DNA of 35,472 bases from assembly GCF_032854445.1 (NCBI RefSeq), contig NW_027018360.1, positions 1 through 35,472 on the forward strand, given 5' to 3'. The position numbers were made by a program, and so were the translations under genes. Of this stretch, positions 1 through 9,006 are shown in pieces. The notes below the pieces were generated by a model. The model was not told where the DNA came from, did not search any database, and was given only the letters and a program-made list of their open reading frames with translations. This DNA is from Liolophura sinensis. Lineage: Eukaryota; Mollusca; Polyplacophora; Chitonida; Chitonidae. Position 1 is the first letter of the stretch. The number at the start of each line of letters is the position of its first letter.

Positions 1-1539
1 CTTACCAGCCACGATTGGAGCAATTTTTTTACTTTTGGATTTTTGCCTGGTCCTTTTGCTAATTGAAATCGGCTACATGTACTATGTACCATCGCGACTG
101 GTCATTACTATATTCAACTTTTGATTATAAGTTATGTGCCCTTCGGTAGCCCAGAAGATGTCAAATCTTTGGGCCAAGCCCATTTAACTCACCCAGCAAA
201 TGTCTTACTTCTAAGTCGAAGATTAAACTTAATCTCTTTATCTACATGTAGAAAAACCACACCATTTTTTATATAAAAAACACAAGGTACTTGATACAGT
301 CTGCTGTAAAAAGTACACTTGAACACTGACCCACATCAATAAGGTGCCAAAAGATGCGCAATTGGGGTCAGCATCTCCAGGTGTTGAAAAATTGCAAATT
401 TCCTTGGTTTCCATGGAGTAAGAGCGTTGCTGGGCACGTGATTTTGACATAAATGATGATTCAATTGTGGCTACAGCCAAAAGTATTGGTCGGAGAGCAA
501 CGCGGTTTGCACCATTCGATTTCTCGTCACAAAATACGTCGGATTAGCCTCTTACCAGCACGATTGGAGCATTTTTTGTACTTTTGGATTTTTGCCTGGT
601 CCCTTTTGCTAATTGAAATCGGCTACATGTACTATGTACAATCGCGACTGGTCATTACTATATTCAACTTTTGATTATAAGTTATGTGCCCTTCGGTAGC
701 CCAGAAGATGTCAAATCTTTGGCAAGCCCATTTAACTCACCCAGCAAATGTTCTTACTTCTAAGTCGAAGATAAACTTAATCTCTTTATCTACATGTAGA
801 AAAACCACACCATTTTTATATAAAAACCACAAGGTACTTGATACAGTCTGCTGTAAAAAGACAATTGAACACTGACCCACATCAATAAGGTGCCAAAAGA
901 TGCGCAATTGGTCAGGCATCTCCAGGTGTTGAAAAAATTGCAAATTTCCTTGGTTTCCATGGAGTAAGAGCCGTTGCTGGGCACGTGATTTTGACATAAA
1001 TGATGATTCAATTGTGGCTACAGCCAAAAGTATTGGTCGGAGAGCAACGCGGTTTGCACCATTCGATTTCTCGTCACAAAATACGTCGGATTAGCCTCTT
1101 ACCAGCAACATTGGAACATTTTTTTCCACTTTTGGATTTTTGCCTGGTCCTTTTGCTAATTGAAATCGGCTACATGTACTATGTACAATCGCGACTGGTC
1201 ATTACTACATTCAACTTTTGATTATAAGTTATGTGCCCTTCGGTAGCCCAGAAGATGTCAAATCTTTGGGCCAAGCCCATTTAACTCACCCAGCAAATGT
1301 CTTACTTCTAAGTCGAAGATAAACTTAATCTCTTATCTACATGTAGAAAAACCACACCATTTTTATATAAAAACCACAAGGTACTTGATACAGTCTGCTG
1401 TAAAAAGTACAATTGAACACTGACCCACATCAATAAGGTGCCAAAAGATGCGCAATTGGGTCAGGCATCTCCAGCTGTTGAAAAATTGCAAATTTCCTTG
1501 GTTTCCATGGAGTAAGAGCCGTTGCTGGGCACGTGATTT
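1..1539. repeat. Left-end satellite block: tail of a preceding HOR
   Basis: Three units start at 1, 551 and 1098. They carry in order the CACGATTGGAGCAA, CACGATTGGAGCAT and CAACATTGG/TACATTC variants. The same three variants, in the same order, precede the shortened junctions at 5266, 8991 and (without the middle one) 16438, so this block is the end of another HOR whose start lies outside the window. The third unit is cut short at the shortened junction (1533-1555). Single-base gains and losses are frequent here, for example an extra C at 10 and a missing GG near 720. Confidence 0.88.
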
Positions 1540-1555
1540 GGAGCATTGGAGCATT
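1533..1555. repeat. Shortened-unit junction 1 (HOR marker)
   Basis: GTGATTT is followed directly by GGAGCATTGGAGCATT. Compared with two full units, 121 bp between GTGATTT and the GGAGCATT of the next unit is missing, and GGAGCATT is doubled. The GATT of GTGATT matches the GATT of CACGATTGGAGCAT, so the loss could have used that short homology. Confidence 0.93.
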
Positions 1556-4500
1556 TTTTCCACTTTTGGATTTTTGCCTGGTCCTTTTGCTAATTGAAAT
1601 CGGCTACATGTACTATGTACCATCGCGACTGGTCATTACTATATTCAACTTTTTGATTATAAGTTATGTGCCCTTCGGTAGCCCAGAAGATGTCAAATCT
1701 TTGGGCCAAGCCCATTTAACTCACCCAGCAAATGTCTTACTTCTAAGTCGAAGATAAACTCAATGTCTTTATCTACATGTAGAAAAACCACACCATTTTT
1801 ATATAAAAAAACACAAGGGTACTTGATACAGTCTGCTGGTAAAAAGTACAATTGAACACTGACCCACATCAATAAGGTGCCAAAAGATGCGCAATTGGGC
1901 CAGGCATCTCCAGGTGTTGAAAAATTGTAAATTTCCTTGGTTTCCATGGAGTAAGAGCCGTTGCTGGGCACGTGATTTTGACATAATTGATGATTCAATT
2001 GTGGCTACAGCCAAAAGTATTGCTCGGAGAGCAACGCTGTTTGCACCATTCGATTTCTCGTCACAAAATACGTCGGATTAGCCTCCTTACCAGCAGCATT
2101 GGAACATTTTTCCACTTTTGGATATTTGCCTGGTCCTTTTGCTAATTGAAATCGGCTACATGTACTATGTACAATCGCGACCTGGTCATTACTATATTCA
2201 TCTTTTGATTATAAGTTATGTGCCCTTCGGTAGCCCAGAAGATGTCAAATCTTTGGGCCAAGCCCATTTAACTCACCCAGCAAATGTCTTACTTCTAAGT
2301 CGAAGATAAACTCAATGTCTTTATCTACATGTAGAAAAACCACACCATTTTTATATAAAAACCACAAGGAACTTGATACAGTCTGCTGTAAAAAGTACAA
2401 TTGAACACTGACCCACATCAATAAGGTGCCAAAGATGCGCAATTGGGTCAGGCATCTCCAGGTGTTGAAAAATTGCAAATTTCCTTGGTTTCCATGGAGT
2501 AAGAGCCGTTGCTGGGCACGTGATTTTGACATAAATGATGATTCAATTGTGGCTACAGCCAAAAGTATTGCTCGGAGAGCAACGCGTTTGCACCATTCGA
2601 TTTCTCGTCACAAAATACGTCGGATTAGCCTCTTACCAGCAGCATTGGAACATTTTTTCCACTTTTGGATATTTGCCTGGTCCTTTTGCTAATTGAAATC
2701 GGCTACATGTACTATGTACAATCGCGACTGGTCATTACTATATTCATCTTTTGATTATAAGTTATGTGCCCTTCGGTAGCCCAGAAGATGTCAAATCTTT
2801 GGGCCAAGCCCATTTAACTCACCCAGCAAATGTCCTACTTCTAAGTCGAAGATAAACTTTAATCTCTTTATCTACATGTAGAAAAACCACACCATTTTTA
2901 TATAAAAACCACAAGGTACTTGATACAGTCTGCTGTAAAAAGTACAATTGAACACTGACCCACATCAATAAGGTGCCAAAAGATGCGCAATTGGGTCAGG
3001 CATCTCCAGCTGTTGAAAAATTGCAAATTTCCTTGGTTTCCATGGAGTAAGAGCCGTTGCTGGGCACGTGATTTTGACATAAATGATGATTCAATTGTGG
3101 CTACAGCCAAAAGTATTGGTCGGAGAGCAACGCTGTTTGCACCATTCGATTTCTCGTCACAAAATACGTCTGAATTAGCCTCTTACCAGCAGCATTGGAA
3201 CATTTTTTCTACTTTTGGATATTTGTCTGGTCCTTTTGCTAATTGAAATCGGCTACATGTACTATGTACAATCGCGACTGGTCATTACTATATTCATCTT
3301 TTGATTATAAGTTATGTGCACTTCGGTAGCCCAGAAGATGTCAAATCTTTGGGCCAAGCCCATTTAACTCACCCAGCAAATGTCTTACTTCTAAGTCGAA
3401 GATAAACTTAATCTCTTTATCTACATGTAGAAAAACCACACCATTTTTATATAAAAACCACAAGGTACTTGATACAGTCTGCTGTAAAAAGTACAATTGA
3501 ACACTGACCCACATCAATAAGGTGCCAAAAGATGCGCAATTGGGTCAGGCATCTCCAGCTGTTGAAAAATTGCAAATTCCTTGGTTTCCATGGAGTAAGA
3601 GCCGTTCTGGGCACGTGATTTTGACATAAATGATGATTCAATTGTGGCTACAGCCAAAAGTATTGGTCGGAGAGCAACGCGGTTTGCACCATTCGATTTC
3701 TCGTCACAAAATACGTCGGATTAGCCTCTTACCAGCACGATTGGAGCAATTTTTTTACTTTTGGATTTTTGCCTGGTCCTTTTGCTAATTGAAATCGGCT
3801 ACATGTACTATGTACCATCGCGACTGGTCATTACTATATTCAACTTTTGATTATAAGTTATGTGCCCTTCGGTAGCCCAGAAGATGTCAAATCTTTGGGC
3901 CAAGCCCATTTAACTCACCCAGCAAATGTCTTACTTCTAAGTCGAAGATAAACTTAATCTCTTTATCTACATGTAGAAAAACCACACCATTTTTATATAA
4001 AAACCACAAGGTACTTGATACAGTCTGCTGTAAAAAGTACAATTGAACACTGACCCACATCAATAAGGTGCCAAAAGATGCGCAATTGGGTCAGGCATCT
4101 CCAGGTGTTGAAAAATTGCAAATTTCCTTGGTTTCCATGGAGTAAGAGCCGTTGCTGGGCACGTGATTTTGACATAAATGATGATTCAATTGTGGCTACA
4201 GCCAAAAGTATTGGTCGGAGAGCAACGCGGTTTGCACCATTCGATTTCTCGTCACAAAATACGTCGGATTAGCCTCTTACCAGCACGATTGGAGCATTTT
4301 TTTTACTTTTGGATTTTTGCCTGGTCCTTTTGCTAATTGAAATCGGCTACATGTACTATGTACAATCGCGACTGGTCATTACTATATTCAACTTTTGATT
4401 ATAAGTTATGTGCCCTTCGGTAGCCCAGAAGATGTCAAATCTTTGGGCCAAGCCCATTTAACTCACCCAGCAAATGTCTTACTTCTAAGTCGAAGATAAA

Positions 4501-5265
4501 CTTAATCTCTTTATCTACATGTAGAAAAACCACACCATTTCTATATAAAAACCACAAGGTACTTGATACAGTCCTGCTGTAAAAAGTACAATTGAACACT
4601 GACCCACATCAATAAGGTGCCAAAAGATGCGCAATTGGGTCAGGCATCTCCAGGTGTTGAAAATTGCAAATTTCCTTGGTTTCCATGGAGTAAGAGCCGT
4701 TGCTGGGCACGTGATTTTGACATAAATGATGATTCAATTGTGGCTACAGCCAAAAGTATTGGTCGGAGAGCAACGCCGTTGCACCATTCGATTTCTCGTC
4801 ACAAAATACGTCGGATTAGCCTCTTACCAGCAACATTGGAACATTTTTTCCACTTTGGATTTTTGCCTGGTCCTTTTGCTAATTGAAATCGGCTACATGT
4901 ACTATGTACAATCGCGACTGGTCATTACTACATTCAACTTTTGATTTTAAGTTATGTGCCCTTCGGTAGCCCAGAAGATGTCAAATCTTTGGGCCAAGCC
5001 CATTTAACTCACCAGCAAATGTCTTACTTCTAAGTCGAAGATAAACTTAATCCTCTTTATCTACATTGTAGAAAAAACCACACCATTTTTATATAAAAAC
5101 CACAAGGTACTTGATACAGTCTGCTGTAAAAAGTACAATTGAACACTGACCCACATCAATAAGGTGCCAAAAGATGCGCAATTGGGTCAGGCATCTCCAG
5201 CTGTTGAAAAATTGCAAATTTCCTTGGTTTCCATGGAGTAAGAGCCGTTGCTGGGCACGTGATTT
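1540..5265. repeat. Higher-order repeat, type A, copy 1 (7 units, 3726 bp)
   Basis: Units begin at 1540 (shortened marker), 2086, 2632, 3182, 3728, 4276 and 4823. The marker unit carries CTCAATG, GGGCCAGG, ATTGTAAATT, AATTGATG, GCTCGG and GCTGTTT. The following units carry GGATATTTGCC with ATTCATC, then GGATATTTGTC with GTGCACTTC, then CACGATTGGAGCAA, CACGATTGGAGCAT and finally CAACATTGG with TACATTC. The same order returns at 8991-12713. Scattered one-base indels, such as ATCCTCT near 5051 and ACATTGTAG near 5065, make unit lengths uneven (546-550 bp). Confidence 0.85.
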
Positions 5266-5281
5266 GGAGCATTGGAGCATT
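5259..5281. repeat. Shortened-unit junction 2 (HOR marker)
   Basis: This has the same structure and bases as the junction at 1533: GTGATTT then GGAGCATTGGAGCATT. It marks the start of the type B HOR. Sharing the exact breakpoint and the 8-bp duplication shows that all seven junctions descend from one event. Confidence 0.93.
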
Positions 5282-8147
5282 TTTTCCACTTTTGATTTTT
5301 GCCTGGTCCTTTTGCTAATTGAAATCGGCTACATGTACTATGTACCATCGCGACTGGTCATTACTATATTCAACTTTTGATTATAAGTTATGTGCCCTTC
5401 GGTAGCCCAGAAGACGTCAAATCTTTGGGCTAAGCCCATTTCACTCACCCAGCAAATGTCTTACTTCTAAGTCGAAGATAAACTTAATTCTCTTTTTCTA
5501 CATGTAGAAAAACCACACCATTTTTATATAAAAAACACAAGGTACTTGATACAGTCTGCTGTAAAAGTACAATTGAACACTGACCCACATCAATAAGGTG
5601 CCAAAAGATGCGCAATTGGGTCAGGCATCTCAGCTGTGAAAAATTGCAAATTTCCTTGGTTTCCATGGAGTAAGAGCCGTTGCTGGGCACGTGATTTTGA
5701 CATAAATGATCATTCAATTGTGGCTACAGCCAAAAGTATTGGTCAGAGAGCAACGCGGTTTGCACCATTCGATTTCTCGTCACAAAATACGTCGGATTAG
5801 CCTCCTTACCAGCAGCATTGGAACATTTTTTTGCACTTTTGGGATTTTTGCCTGGTCCTTTTGCTAATTGAAATCGGCTACATATACTATGTACAATCGC
5901 GACTGGTCATTACTATATTCAACTTTTGATTATAAGTTATGTGCCCTTCCGGTAGCCCAGAAGATGTCAAAATCTTTTGGCCAAGCCCATTTAGCTCACC
6001 CAGCAAATGTCTTACTTCTAAGTCGAAGATAAACTCAATGTCTTTATCTACATGTAGAAAAACCACACCATTTTTATATAAAAAACACAAGGTACTTGAT
6101 ACAGTCTGCTGTAAAAAGTACAATTGAACACTGACCCACATCAATAAGGTGCCAAAAGATGCGCAATTGGGTCAGGCATCTCCAGGTGTTGAAAAATTGG
6201 AAATTTCCTTGGTTTCCATGGAGTAAGAGCCGTTGCTGGGCACGTGATTTGACATAAATGATGATTCAATTGTGGCTACAGCCAAAAGTATTGGTCGGAG
6301 AGCAACGCGGTTTGCACCATTCGATTTCTCGTCACAAAATACGTCAGATTAGCCTCTTACCAGCAGCATTGGAACATTTTTTCCCACTTTTGGATATTTG
6401 CCTGGTCCTTTTGCTAATTGAAATCGGCTACATGTACTATGTACAATCGCGACTGGTCATTACTATATTCATCTTTTGATTATAAGTTATGTGCCCTTCG
6501 GTAGCCCAGAAGATGTCAAATCTTTGGCCAAGCCCATTTAACTCACCCAGCAAATGTCTTACTTCTAAGTCGAAGATAAACTCAATGTCTTATCTACATG
6601 TAGAAAAACCACACCATTTTTATATAAAAACCACAAGGTACTTGATACAGTCTGCTGTAAAAAGTACAATTGAACACTGACCCACATCAATAAGGTGCCA
6701 AAAGATGCGCAATTGGGTCAGGCATCTCCAGGTGTTGAAAAATTGCCAAATTTCCTTGGTTTCCATGGAGTAAGAGCCGTTGCTGGGCACGTGATTTTGA
6801 CATAATTGATGATTCAATTGTGGCTACAGCCAAAAGTATTGCTCGGAGAGCAACGCGGTTTGCACCATTCGATTTCTCGTCACAAAATACGTCGGATTAG
6901 CCTCTTACCAGCAGCCATCTGGAACATTTTTTCCACTTTTGGATATTTGCCTGGTCCTTTTGCTAATTGAAATCGGCTACATGTACTATGTACAATCGCG
7001 ACTGTCATTACTATATTCATCTTTTGATTATAAGTTATGTGCACTTCGGTAGCCCAGAAGATGTCAAATCTTTGGGCCAAGCCATTTAAACTCACCCAGC
7101 AAATGTCTTACTTCTAAGTCGAAGATAAACTTAATCTCTTTATCTACATGTAGAAAAACCACACCATTTTTATATAAAAACCACAAGGTACTTGATACAG
7201 TCTGCTGTAAAAAGTACAATTGAACACTGACCCACATCAATAAGGTGCCAAAAGATGCGCAATTGGGTCAGGCATCTCCAGCTGTTGAAAAATTGCAAAT
7301 TTCCTTGGTTTCCATGGAGTAAGAGCCGTTGCTGGGCACGTGATTTTGACATAAATGATGATTCAATTGTGGCTACAGCCAAAAGTATTGGTCGGAGAGC
7401 AACGCGGTTTGCACCATTCGATTTCTCGTCACAAAATACGTCGGATTAGCCTCTTACCAGCACGATTGGAGCAATTTTTTTAGTTTTGGATTTTTGCCTG
7501 GTCCTTTTGCTAATTGAAATCGGCTACATGTACTATGTACCATCGCGACTGGTCATTACTATATTCAACTTTTGATTATAAGTTATGTGCCCTTCGGTAG
7601 CCCAGAAGATGTCAAATCTTTGGGCCAAGCCCATTTAACTCACCCAGCAAATGTCTTACTTCTAAGTCGAAGATAAACTTAATCTCTTTATCTACATGTA
7701 GAAAAACCACACCATTTTTATATAAAAACCACAAGGTACTTGATACAGTCTGCTGTAAAAAGTACAATTGAACACTGACCCACATCAATAAGGTGCCAAA
7801 AGATGCGCAATTGGGTCAGGCATCTCCAGGTGTTGAAAAATTGCAAATTTCCTTGGTTTCCATGGAGTAAGAGCCGTTGCTGGGCACGTGATTTTGACAT
7901 AAATGATGATTCAATTGTGGCTACAGCCAAAAGTATTGGTCGGAGAGCAACGCGGTTTGCACCATTCGATTTCTCGTCACAAAATACGTCGGATTAGCCT
8001 CTTACCAGCACGATTGGAGCATTTTTTTTACTTTTGGATTTTTGCCTGGTCCTTTTGCTAATTGAAATCGGCTACATGTACTATGTACAATCGCGACTGG
8101 TCATTACTATATTCAACTTTTGATTATAAGTTATGTGCCCTTCGGTA

Positions 8148-8181
8148 GCCCAGAAGATGTCAAATCTTTGGGCCAAGCCCA
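8148..8181 (+). other. Two overlapping, mutually exclusive hairpins, repeated in each unit
   Basis: The first hairpin (8148-8173) pairs GCCCA-G-AAGAT with ATCTTTGGGC: ten base pairs with one bulged G and a five-base loop GTCAA. The second (8169-8181) pairs TGGGC with GCCCA around a three-base loop CAA. They share TGGGC, so only one can form at a time. The motif recurs in nearly every unit. In the GACGTC/GGGCTAAGCC variant the last pair of the first stem is lost and the second stem is intact (its loop becomes TAA). A role in a transcript or in chromatin is conjecture. Confidence 0.6.
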
Positions 8182-8239
8182 TTTAACTCACCCAGCAAAT
8201 GTCTTACTTCTAAGTCGAAGATAAACTTAATCTCTTTAT

Positions 8240-8249
8240 CTACATGTAG
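8240..8249. repeat. 10-bp palindrome CTACATGTAG
   Basis: This is a perfect palindrome found in nearly every unit. A related TACATGTA lies about 160 bp upstream in the same unit (8073-8080), within GGCTACATGTACTATGTAC. The two share CTACATGTA, the only clear internal similarity inside the unit. The upstream copy changes to CATATAC in one lineage (5882, 13331, 17053, 18594, 23951, 26144). Confidence 0.6.
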
Positions 8250-8262
8250 AAAAACCACACCA

Positions 8263-8276
8263 TTTTTATATAAAAA
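8263..8276. promoter_or_regulatory. 14-bp palindrome containing a TATA-box-like sequence
   Basis: TTTTTATATAAAAA is a perfect 14-bp palindrome present in almost all units. It contains TATATAAAA on either strand, a good match to the eukaryotic TATA box, and could in principle support transcription in either direction. No initiator, downstream gene or other promoter element is recognisable, so the palindrome is seen and the promoter role is only a possibility. In some units the right arm runs on into ACACA instead of CCACA without breaking the palindrome. Confidence 0.25.
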
Positions 8277-8322
8277 CCACAAGGTACTTGATACAGTCTG
8301 CTGTAAAAAGTACAATTGAACA

Positions 8323-8367
8323 CTGACCCACATCAATAAGGTGCCAAAAGATGCGCAATTGGGTCAG
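8323..8367. repeat. 8-bp inverted repeat with 29-base spacer
   Basis: CTGACCCA (8323-8330) and TGGGTCAG (8360-8367) are exact reverse complements. They recur in most units. In units carrying GGGCCAGG (for example near 9345, 21064, 30819 and 32460) the right arm has one mismatch. The arrangement could be a hairpin or a binding site for a dimeric protein; nothing identifies which. Confidence 0.6.
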
Positions 8368-8432
8368 GCATCTCCAGGTGTTGAAAAATTGCAAATTTCC
8401 TTGGTTTCCATGGAGTAAGAGCCGTTGCTGGG

Positions 8433-8438
8433 CACGTG
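8433..8438. promoter_or_regulatory. CACGTG (E-box-like) motif
   Basis: CACGTG occurs once per unit, just before the GATTT where the shortened junctions begin. CACGTG is the classical site for basic helix-loop-helix proteins. A six-base match has no weight alone; it is noted because it stays intact in nearly all copies and sits next to the deletion breakpoint. Confidence 0.15.
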
Positions 8439-8465
8439 ATTTTGACATAAATGATGATTCAATTG

Positions 8466-8477
8466 TGGCTACAGCCA
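8466..8477. other. Short hairpin TGGCT-AC-AGCCA
   Basis: Five-base arms TGGCT and AGCCA flank a two-base AC, and the motif recurs in each full unit. It lies inside the 121-bp segment lost at the shortened junctions, so it is absent from those seven positions. The two-base loop is too tight for an ordinary hairpin unless the closing pair opens, so it may be only an imperfect palindrome. Confidence 0.35.
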
Positions 8478-8983
8478 AAAGTATTGGTCGGAGAGCAACG
8501 CGGTTTGCACCATTCGATTTCTCGTCACAAAATACGTCGGATTAGCCTCTTACCAGCAACATTGGAACATTTTTTCCACTTTTGGATTTTTGCCTGGTCC
8601 TTTTGCTAATTGAAATCGGCTACATGTACTATGTACAATCGCGACTGGTCATTACTACATTCAACTTTTGATTATAAGTTATGTGCCCTTCGGTAGCCCA
8701 GAAGATGTCAAATCTTTGGGCCAAGCCCATTTAACTCACCCAGCAAATGTCTTACTTCTAAGTCGAAGATAAACTTAATCTCTTTATCTACATGTAGAAA
8801 AACCACACCATTTTTATATAAAAACCACAAGGTACTTGATACAGTCTGCTGTAAAAAGTACAATTGAACACTGACCCACATCAATAAGGTGCCAAAAGAT
8901 GCGCAATTGGGTCAGGCATCTCCAGCTGTTGAAAAATTGCAAATTTCCTTGGTTTCCATGGAGTAAGAGCCGTTGCTGGGCAC

Positions 8984-9006
8984 GTGATTTGGAGCATTGG
9001 AGCATT
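8984..9006. repeat. Shortened-unit junction 3 (HOR marker)
   Basis: GTGATTT is followed by GGAGCATTGGAGCATT. It lies in the array core with no length variation, where the distance between flanking CTTACCAG starts (8549 to 9532) is 983 bp, exactly 113 bp less than two units. Confidence 0.95.

Larger units (their letters stand above)
8001..8548. repeat. Reference satellite monomer (548 bp)
   Basis: This unit is used as the reference because it lies in the part of the array with no length variation. Read from CTTACCAGCA it contains, in order: a T-rich run (8021-8029), a TACATGTA motif (8073-8080), two overlapping hairpins (8148-8181), the palindrome CTACATGTAG (8240-8249), a TATA-containing palindrome (8263-8276), an 8-bp inverted repeat with spacer (8323-8367), TCCATGGA (8407-8414), CACGTG (8433-8438) and a short hairpin (8466-8477). 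The main variable sites between units are the sequence after CTTACCAGCA (CACGATT, CAGCATT, CAACATT), GTACCATCG/GTACAATCG, ATTCAAC/ATTCATC, CTTAATC/CTCAATG, CAGCTG/CAGGTG, AAATGATG/AATTGATG/AAATGATC and GGTCGG/GCTCGG. The start point is arbitrary, as in any tandem array. Confidence 0.95.
5266..8990. repeat. Higher-order repeat, type B (7 units, 3725 bp)
   Basis: Units begin at 5266 (shortened marker), 5805, 6356, 6904, 7453, 8001 and 8549. The first three differ from type A. The marker unit has GACGTC, GGGCTAAGCC and AAATGATCATT. The second has CATATACTATG, CTTTTGGCC, TTTAGCTC, ATTGGAAATT and a TCAGATT ending. The third has AATTGATG with GCTCGG. The last four (GTGCACTTC; CACGATTGGAGCAA; CACGATTGGAGCAT; CAACATTGG with TACATTC) match the type A tail. 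The left half has indels; from 7453 the units are exactly 548 bp. Confidence 0.85.

Noticed and set aside
3993-4272. Recurring 60-70 codon open frames on both strands in most units, for example minus 3993-4205 and plus 4078-4272
   Set aside because: The two frames overlap antisense in the same DNA. The minus-strand 70-codon version begins at TTG, so the first ATG gives only 60 codons. They are broken by single indels in the flanks, the unit length is not a multiple of three, common variants change residues (for example N/I and S/T), and no protein family is recognisable.
8031-8050. Sm-protein site (GATTTTTG), which would suggest a spliced-leader or snRNA gene cluster
   Set aside because: The base after the final G does not fit, many units read GATATTTG instead, and no splice donor with flanking stems accompanies it.
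8131-8160. U6-snRNA-like start (GTGCCCTTCGGTAGCC)
   Set aside because: It resembles the 5' stem of U6 for a few bases only. The ACAGAGA box, the rest of the U6 core and a terminal T-run at the right place are missing.
8507-8525. RNA polymerase III B-box-like sequence (CATTCGATTTC), which would suggest a tRNA-derived SINE
   Set aside because: It mismatches the GGTTCGANTCC consensus at several positions, and no A box or cloverleaf is visible upstream.
8509-8526. CENP-B-box-like motif around ATTCGATTTCTCG
   Set aside because: Only the TTCG half fits. The required A and the CGGG half are absent on either strand.
8001-8548. Internal three-part subrepeat of about 183 bp
   Set aside because: Apart from the two CTACATGTA motifs about 160 bp apart, I see no similarity between thirds of the unit by eye.
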